NCBI RefSeq assembly: GCF_008386575.1
Contig: NZ_VUOA01000040.1
Location: 91,594 to 155,593 of the forward strand
DNA from: Salinarimonas soli
Lineage (GTDB): Bacteria; Pseudomonadota; Alphaproteobacteria; Rhizobiales; Beijerinckiaceae
Direction: 5' to 3'
Length of the DNA stretch: 64,000 nucleotides
The notes under the pieces are model-generated. The model saw nothing but the letters and a program-made list of their open reading frames with translations. It was not told where the DNA came from and ran no database searches. The translations under genes were made by a program, and so were the position numbers. Below, piece by piece: positions 58,850 to 64,000 of this stretch (the first letter of the stretch is position 1; each line of letters opens with the position of its first letter).

Positions 58850-59974
58850 GTGGCGGAATCTGTCGAGTGCGTGGTGGTGGGGGCGGGCGTCGTCGGGCTC
58901 GCCTGCGCCCGGGCCCTGGCCCTTCAGGGCCGGGAGGTTCTGGTGATCGACGCGGAGGCCACGATCGGGGCCGGCACGTCGTCCCGCAATTCCGAGGTGG
59001 TCCATGCGGGGATCTATTATCCGCAAGGGTCGCTCAAGGCGCGCCTGTGCGTCGCCGGGCGCGAGGCGCTCTACGCCTATGCCCGCGAGCGCGGGGTCGA
59101 GGCGCGGGCCATCGGCAAGATCATCGTGGCCACCGACGCCGAGCAGATCGGCACGCTCCACACCTTACGCGAGGCGGCCGAGCGCAACGGGGTGCACGAC
59201 CTGCGCTGGATCGACCAGGCCGAGGCGGCGGAGCTGGAGCCCGAGGTGCGTTGCGTCGCCGGGCTGTTCTCGCCGCGCTCAGGAATCGTCGACAGCCACG
59301 CGCTGATGCTCGCCTACCAGGGCGACCTGGAGGCCCATGGCGGCATGGTGGCCCTGTCCACGCCGATCCTCGGCGGCGCCGTGACGGGCAACGGCATCCG
59401 CCTGGAGACGGGCGGCGCCGAGGCCATGACCCTCGACTGCCGCCTCCTCGTCAACTCGGCGGGCCTGCACGCCCCCGACCTCGCCCGCGGGCTCGAGGGC
59501 TTCCCCGCCGAGCACGTGCCGGTGCCCTATCTCGCCAAGGGCAACTATTTCAGCCTGGTGGGCGTGCGCCAGCCCTTCAAGCGCCTGGTCTATCCTGTCC
59601 CTGAGCCGGGCGGGCTCGGCATCCACGCCACCCTCGACCTCGCGGGGCAGGTGCGCTTCGGGCCCGACGTGCAGTGGGTCGACCGCATCGACTACACGGT
59701 CGACGCCTCGCGCCAGGCCGCCTTCGAGAAGGCGATCCGGACCTATTGGCCGGGCCTGCCCGACGGGGCGCTCCAGCCCTCCTATGCGGGCATCCGGCCC
59801 AAGATCACGCCCCCAGGCGCGGCGGCTGCGGATTTCGTCGTCCAGACCCCGGCTGATCACGGGGTGCCGGGGATCGTCAATCTCTTCGGCATCGAGTCGC
59901 CGGGGCTGACCTCGTCCCTCGCGATCGCCGATTACGTTGCGTCAAGCCTTGAGGATCGGCGAGCGGCGGCCTAG
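58850..59974 (+). CDS. L-2-hydroxyglutarate dehydrogenase-like flavoprotein
   Basis: A 374-residue FAD-dependent oxidoreductase. The opening [17 protein letters not shown] is the FAD site; the segment [20 protein letters not shown] and [13 protein letters not shown], with YAGIRPKI near the end, are the same as in the LhgO/L2HGDH group. It oxidises L-2-hydroxyglutarate or a related 2-hydroxyacid and passes electrons to the membrane or oxygen. GTG 58850 has GGGAG six bases upstream. It precedes a TAXI-TRAP transporter by 57 bases. Confidence 0.83.
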   Translation: MAESVECVVVGAGVVGLACARALALQGREVLVIDAEATIGAGTSSRNSEVVHAGIYYPQGSLKARLCVAGREALYAYARERGVEARAIGKIIVATDAEQIGTLHTLREAAERNGVHDLRWIDQAEAAELEPEVRCVAGLFSPRSGIVDSHALMLAYQGDLEAHGGMVALSTPILGGAVTGNGIRLETGGAEAMTLDCRLLVNSAGLHAPDLARGLEGFPAEHVPVPYLAKGNYFSLVGVRQPFKRLVYPVPEPGGLGIHATLDLAGQVRFGPDVQWVDRIDYTVDASRQAAFEKAIRTYWPGLPDGALQPSYAGIRPKITPPGAAAADFVVQTPADHGVPGIVNLFGIESPGLTSSLAIADYVASSLEDRRAAA

Positions 59975-60031
59975 AACTGCCCCGATCGGTAGTTTCACGT
60001 AAACACGACCAAAAATCCTGGGAGGACCAGC

Positions 60032-61012
60032 ATGACCGCTTCCATCGTGACCCGCCGCACGGCCCTGATGCTGGGCGCCGGCGCCGCGGGCTCCGCGCTT
60101 CTCGGCCGCCCGGCGCTCGCGCAGCAGCAGTTCATCAACATCCTCACGGGCGGCACGTCGGGGGTGTACTATCCCCTCGGCGTCGCGCTCTCGAAGGTCT
60201 ACACCGAGAAGCTGCCCGGCGCCCGTCCCTCGGTGCAGGCCACCAAGGCCTCGGTGGAGAACCTCACCCTGCTCCAGCAGGGCCGCGGCGAGGTCGCCTT
60301 CACGCTGGGCGACAGCCTCGCGCTGGCCTGGGCCGGCGACGAGGAGGCCGGCTTCAAGCAGAAGCTCGGCAAGCTGCGCGGCATGAACGCGATCTATCCC
60401 AACGTGATCCAGATCGTCGCCTCCAAGGAATCCGGCATCAAGACGCTGGCCGACCTCAAGGGCAAGCGCCTGTCGGTGGGCGCCCCGCGCTCAGGGACGG
60501 AGCTCAACGCGCGCGCCATCCTGGCCGGCGCCGGCATGACCTACAAGGACCTCGGCAAGGTCGAGTACCTGCCCTTCGGCGAGTCCGTGGAGCTGATGAA
60601 GAACCGCCAGCTCGACGCCACGCTGCAATCGGCGGGCCTCGGCGTCGCCTCGATCCGCGACCTCGCAACCTCGGTCGAGATCGTCGTGGTGGAGATCCCG
60701 GCGGGCGTTCTCGAGAAGGTCGGCGCCCCTTACGTGAAGTCGATCATCCCGGCCAACACCTATCAAGGCCAGTCCGCTGACGTCGCCTCCGCCGCGGTCA
60801 TCAACTATCTCGTGACCCACGAGGGCGTGAAGGAGGACATGGTCTACCAGATGGTCAAGGCCATGTACGAGAACCTGCCCGAGCTCAACGCCGCCCATGC
60901 GGCTGCGCGCTCCATCAAGCTCGAGACGGCGCTCGAGGGCATGCCGATCCCGGTCCACCCCGGCGCGGAACGCTACTTCAAGGAGAAGGGCGTCAAGAAG
61001 TCGGGCGCCTGA
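60032..61012 (+). CDS. TAXI-family TRAP transporter solute-binding protein
   Basis: A 326-residue exported binding protein. The signal has an RR motif (TRRTALMLGAGAAGSALLG), allowing Tat export. The family hallmarks are INILTGGTSGVYYPLGVALS and LKGKRLSVGAPRSGTELNA. TAXI proteins deliver substrates such as glutamate or other dicarboxylates to a fused permease. The next gene is that permease, 92 bases downstream. Confidence 0.93.
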   Translation: MTASIVTRRTALMLGAGAAGSALLGRPALAQQQFINILTGGTSGVYYPLGVALSKVYTEKLPGARPSVQATKASVENLTLLQQGRGEVAFTLGDSLALAWAGDEEAGFKQKLGKLRGMNAIYPNVIQIVASKESGIKTLADLKGKRLSVGAPRSGTELNARAILAGAGMTYKDLGKVEYLPFGESVELMKNRQLDATLQSAGLGVASIRDLATSVEIVVVEIPAGVLEKVGAPYVKSIIPANTYQGQSADVASAAVINYLVTHEGVKEDMVYQMVKAMYENLPELNAAHAAARSIKLETALEGMPIPVHPGAERYFKEKGVKKSGA

Positions 61013-61104
61013 GCGCTGCGGGCCGGCCCGGGCAGCGCGTCCGGGCCGGCCGATCAACGAGATTGCAGGGCGATGGGCCGCTGCGGGCGGCGGGAGTACG
61101 CGTG

Positions 61105-63369
61105 ATGACCGACAAGGTGGACCAGGCCGAGCTGCAGAACCCGGAGCACGGCCTGCCCGAGGGCTTCGGGGCGGGCCTTCCCGGCCGCCTCCTCTTCTGG
61201 ATCGCGGTCTCGTTCTCGGCGTTCCAGATCGTGACCGCCTTCGGCGTGCCCCTCGACCGGCGCATCCTCGGCCTCGCCACCCCCATCCAGGGCATCTGGG
61301 TCGCGCTCGCCGCCTGGGCCGCCTATCTCGTCGTGCGCCGCGTCCAGGGGCGGAGCATCGCCGAGGGCGCGATGGCGCTCGTCACCCTCGGCTTCACCTT
61401 CGTGCTCGTCGCGAAGTTCGCCGGCAGCTTGCCGAGCCAGGTGGTGCGCACGATCCATGTGGGCTTCCTGTGCCTCGTGGCCGGCGCCATGCTCGCCAAC
61501 CACCGCTCCACGACCCGGGCCGGACAGATCGTCGGCTGGATCATCGGCCTCGCGGGGTTCGGGGTGGGCCTCTATCACTGGTTCCTCTACGACGAGCTCG
61601 TGGTGCGGGCGGGCGATCTCACGCACGGCGATTTCGTCGTAGGTATCGCGGCCTTGGGCCTCCTGTTCTACTTCGTCTGGCGGGTGATGGGGCCGGCGCT
61701 GCCCATCGTGGCGGGCCTGTTCCTCGCCTATGCGCTCCTGGGCAATTACCTCCCGCCGCCCTTCGACCACCGGGGCTACACCCTGGAGCAGGTCGTCGAG
61801 CACCTCGCCTTCGGCACCGAGGGAATCTACGGCGTGCCGACCCTCGTCTCGGCCACCTACATCTTCCTCTTCATCCTGTTCGGCTCCTTCCTGGAGCGGG
61901 CTGGGATGATCCAGCTCTTCACCGACATCGCCATGGGCCTGTTCGGCGGCGCGCGCGGCGGGCCGGCGAAGGTGGCGGTATTCTCCTCGGCCCTGATGGG
62001 CACGATCTCGGGCTCGGGCGTCGCCAACGTGGTGTCGACGGGCCAGTTCACCATCCCGCTCATGAAGCGCTTCGGCTACAAGGCGGCTTTCGCGGGCGGC
62101 GTGGAGGCCACGGCCTCCATGGGCGGGCAGATCATGCCGCCCGTCATGGGCGCGGTGGCCTTCATCATGGCCGAGACGATCGACGTGCCCTATGTCGAGA
62201 TCGTGAAGGCCGCGCTCATCCCCGCGATCCTCTACTACGCCTCGGCCTTCCTCGCCGTGCATCTGGAGGCGGGACGGGCGGGCCTCGCGGGCCTGCCCCG
62301 CAGCGAGCTGCCGAGCGCACGCGCGGCCCTGCGGGAGAAGTGGTACCTCATCCTGCCCCTCGGCGTTCTCGTCTACCTCCTGTTCTCGGGCTACACCCCC
62401 CTCTTCGCCGGCTCCGTGGGCCTTGCCCTGACGGCGGTGCTTCTGCTCGGCAGCGCCATCGCGCTGGGCCTCGTGCACCAGACCGCGCGCCTCGTGTTCT
62501 GGGTCGGCCTCGGGCTGCTGGCCGCCTACGTGCTCTGGCTCGGCGTGGCGCTGATCGTGGCGCTCGTGGTGCTCATGATCGCAGTCACGGCGTTCACCCG
62601 CGACGGGCGCGAGAGCCTCGACGCCTGCCGCACGGCGCTCGCCGACGGCGCCCGGCAGGCCCTGCCTGTGGGCCTGGCCTGCGCGGTCGTGGGCATCGTG
62701 ATCGGCGTCATGACCCTCACAGGCATCGGCACGATCTTCGGCAACTGGGTGGTGTCGGTGGGCAAGGACTCGCTCGTCGCCTCGCTCGTCCTCACCATGA
62801 TCGTGAGCCTGATCCTCGGCATGGGGATCCCGACCATCCCCAACTACATCATCACCTCGTCGCTCGCCGCCCCGGCGCTGCTCGCCCTCGACGTGCCGCT
62901 GATCATCAGCCACATGTTCGTGTTCTACTTCGGCATCATGGCGGACCTGACCCCGCCGGTGGCGCTCGCGGCCTTCGCGGCGGCGCCCATCGCAAAGACC
63001 TCGGGCTTCAAGATCAGCTTCCAGGCCCTACGCATCGCGCTGCCGGGCTTCGTCATCCCGTACATGGCGGTCTACGATCCCTCCCTGATGCTCCAGCCCG
63101 TGGCGGGGGTGACGGGGGCCGCCTATTGGGTCGAGGTGGGCTATGTCGTCTTCAAGACGGCGCTCGCCATCACGCTGTGGGGCGCCGCCTCGGTGGGCTA
63201 CCTCAAGGCGCCGATGCCCCTGTGGGAGCGCGCCCTCGCGGCCGTCGCGGCAGGCTTCCTCGTGGTGGCGATCTGGTGGACCGACGGGGTCGGCTTCGCG
63301 CTCGCGGCGCTCGCCATCGGCGTCCATCTGTGGCGCACGAAGGCGCGCACGGCCCCCCTCGCGGCATGA
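61105..63369 (+). CDS. TRAP transporter fused permease (DctQM type)
   Basis: A 754-residue permease with about eighteen or more hydrophobic segments: an N-terminal DctQ-like part (residues 30-180) fused to a DctM-like part containing GTISGSGVANVVSTGQFTIP and GMGIPTIPNYIITSSLAAPA. It uses an ion gradient for uptake with the TAXI binding protein. ATG 61105 follows GGGAG. Its stop codon overlaps the start of the DUF1850 gene. Confidence 0.92.
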   Translation: MTDKVDQAELQNPEHGLPEGFGAGLPGRLLFWIAVSFSAFQIVTAFGVPLDRRILGLATPIQGIWVALAAWAAYLVVRRVQGRSIAEGAMALVTLGFTFVLVAKFAGSLPSQVVRTIHVGFLCLVAGAMLANHRSTTRAGQIVGWIIGLAGFGVGLYHWFLYDELVVRAGDLTHGDFVVGIAALGLLFYFVWRVMGPALPIVAGLFLAYALLGNYLPPPFDHRGYTLEQVVEHLAFGTEGIYGVPTLVSATYIFLFILFGSFLERAGMIQLFTDIAMGLFGGARGGPAKVAVFSSALMGTISGSGVANVVSTGQFTIPLMKRFGYKAAFAGGVEATASMGGQIMPPVMGAVAFIMAETIDVPYVEIVKAALIPAILYYASAFLAVHLEAGRAGLAGLPRSELPSARAALREKWYLILPLGVLVYLLFSGYTPLFAGSVGLALTAVLLLGSAIALGLVHQTARLVFWVGLGLLAAYVLWLGVALIVALVVLMIAVTAFTRDGRESLDACRTALADGARQALPVGLACAVVGIVIGVMTLTGIGTIFGNWVVSVGKDSLVASLVLTMIVSLILGMGIPTIPNYIITSSLAAPALLALDVPLIISHMFVFYFGIMADLTPPVALAAFAAAPIAKTSGFKISFQALRIALPGFVIPYMAVYDPSLMLQPVAGVTGAAYWVEVGYVVFKTALAITLWGAASVGYLKAPMPLWERALAAVAAGFLVVAIWWTDGVGFALAALAIGVHLWRTKARTAPLAA

Positions 63370-63740
63370 CGCTCTGCCTTCTGGCCGGGGCCGTGAGCGT
63401 CTCGCTCGTCGCCTCGACGGCGACGCTCGCCTGGACCCATTCCGTCGAGCGGATCGCCTGGGAGGAGGTCTGGCAGGCCACGCCGCAGGGTGTTGTCCTC
63501 CGCGAGGCGCGGGTGCGCGGCTCGGGCGCCGGCATGGAGCCGCCGCCCGAGGCAGTCCTGCGCGACGGCATATGGACCTGGGCGCCCCGGGTGCCGCCGC
63601 AGGAGCGGATCGTCCTGCGCCGCTCGGGCGCCACCGCCGACTGGCGCATCTGCACGGGGGCGGGCTGCCGCACCATGGACACCCTCGTTCCCCCTGACGC
63701 CGATCCGGTGATTCTCACGACTTGTGAGGCGGCGCGCTGA
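63366..63740 (+). CDS. DUF1850 protein, TAXI-TRAP partner
   Basis: A 124-residue protein with an N-terminal hydrophobic segment (LLAGAVSVSLVASTATLAW) and a small exported domain with W-T-H-S-V-E-R near the start and two cysteines in ICTGAGCRTMD. DUF1850 genes are habitually found next to TAXI-TRAP permeases. It starts on an ATGA overlap with the permease stop codon and so is translationally coupled. Its role is unknown. Confidence 0.85.
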   Translation: MTLCLLAGAVSVSLVASTATLAWTHSVERIAWEEVWQATPQGVVLREARVRGSGAGMEPPPEAVLRDGIWTWAPRVPPQERIVLRRSGATADWRICTGAGCRTMDTLVPPDADPVILTTCEAAR

Positions 63741-63787
63741 GGGAAGTGCAGGGATGCGCTTTCGTGTCGGGAGGGCATGGCGGTGGG

Positions 63788-63803
63788 AGTGTAAATTTGC
63801 ACT
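63788..63803. promoter_or_regulatory. AGTGTA-N4-TGCACT palindrome, site 1
   Basis: AGTGTAAATTTGCACT is a 16-bp near-perfect inverted repeat with one mismatched pair. A second copy in the opposite polarity lies at 63831-63846. The two start 43 bp apart, about four helical turns, as expected for cooperating repressor dimers. The regulator is unknown. Confidence 0.45.
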
Positions 63804-63830
63804 TCCATGCGGATGGTGCCATTCAGCGCT

Positions 63831-63846
63831 AGTGCACCTCTACACT
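63831..63846. promoter_or_regulatory. AGTGCA-N4-TACACT palindrome, site 2
   Basis: AGTGCACCTCTACACT matches the first site when reverse-complemented in its outer twelve positions. The shared form is AGTGYA-N4-TRCACT. It presumably controls a gene that lies beyond the right edge. Confidence 0.45.
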
Positions 63847-63882
63847 CACGTCTCGCTTGCCTCAGATGGAGGGCGCTACCGC

Positions 63883-63929
63883 GCTCCCTCTCCCTTGCGG
63901 GGAGGGCTGGGGTGGGGTGACGGCGGTAA
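63883..63929. repeat. dispersed repeat, family B, at the right edge
   Basis: CTCCCTCTCCCTTGCGGGGA is followed by GGGCTGGGGTGGGGTGACGG and CGGTAAT. This is the same unit as the inverted pair at 55704-55869. The last 260 bases of the window hold no gene. Confidence 0.65.
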
Positions 63930-64000
63930 TCCAACCGGAGATGCCGCTGTACGAGCGTGCGTGCTCCCCACCTGCCCACCAGCTCCGACTTTTCGAACCC

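Overview
This window is a very GC-rich chromosomal segment of an alphaproteobacterium, most likely a member of the Hyphomicrobiales (Methylobacteriaceae, Salinarimonas or Chelatococcus-like; the genus cannot be fixed from sequence alone). The signs are the long two-half dCTP deaminase, a DUF1013/TrcR cell-cycle regulator, a Caulobacter/rhizobial type cpa-tad Flp pilus locus, a TIGR02281-type retropepsin-like protease, a perfect TTAA-N7-TTAA CtrA-type box, a PHO box in front of ugpB, and many short intergenic palindromes of the kind scattered through alphaproteobacterial genomes. No insertion sequence, phage, CRISPR array or rRNA was found; there is one tRNA (Gly, CCC).

Layout. 1-5.8 kb: surface-sugar/envelope genes (5' part of a HAD-UbiA prenyltransferase, a GT87-like mannosyltransferase, a small lipoprotein, a polytopic membrane protein, a SemiSWEET and a GT14 glycosyltransferase). 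5.9-12.6 kb: tRNA-Gly, dcd, a Gly-rich secreted protein, a CDP-alcohol phosphatidyltransferase, apaG-argE, an M29 aminopeptidase and a membrane protein. 12.8-16.7 kb: a URC-type uracil catabolism group (URC1 GTP cyclohydrolase II-like, URC4/DUF1688, upp), followed by dgoK and a retropepsin-like protease. 18.5-32.2 kb: the Tad/Flp pilus locus (two TadE-like pseudopilins and a stand-alone pilus N-domain protein on one arm; flp, PAP2 enzyme, cpaA-B-C-D-E-F, tadB, tadC on the other; tadD lipoprotein closing it). 32.3-36.3 kb: leucyl aminopeptidase, GNAT, erythromycin-esterase-like protein and a hydrolase. 36.6-44.1 kb: a CoA/alcohol metabolism stretch (thioesterase, Fe-dependent alcohol dehydrogenase, family III CoA-transferase, TraX-like protein, a DapB-like protein lacking the catalytic histidine pair, propionyl-CoA synthetase, TSUP permease). 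44.1-50.5 kb: a secreted HSL-type hydrolase, a small secreted protein, and the ugpBAEC glycerol-3-phosphate transporter behind a PHO box. 51.3-55.6 kb: a FAD oxidoreductase, ALDH7-type semialdehyde dehydrogenase and glutaryl-CoA dehydrogenase that together look like L-lysine/pipecolate catabolism. 56-63.7 kb: Cys-rich secreted protein, TrcR, adenylate cyclase, an L-2-hydroxyglutarate-dehydrogenase-like flavoprotein and a TAXI-TRAP transporter with its DUF1850 partner.

The most interesting items are the URC uracil-degradation group, the active-site-altered DapB homologue co-transcribed with a TraX-like protein and a CoA-transferase, the PAP2 enzyme inserted in the pilus locus, the regulatory boxes (PHO, CtrA-type, and an unexplained pair of AGTGYA-N4-TRCACT palindromes near the right edge), and several families of dispersed palindromic repeats, one of which forms a 200-bp composite inverted element.
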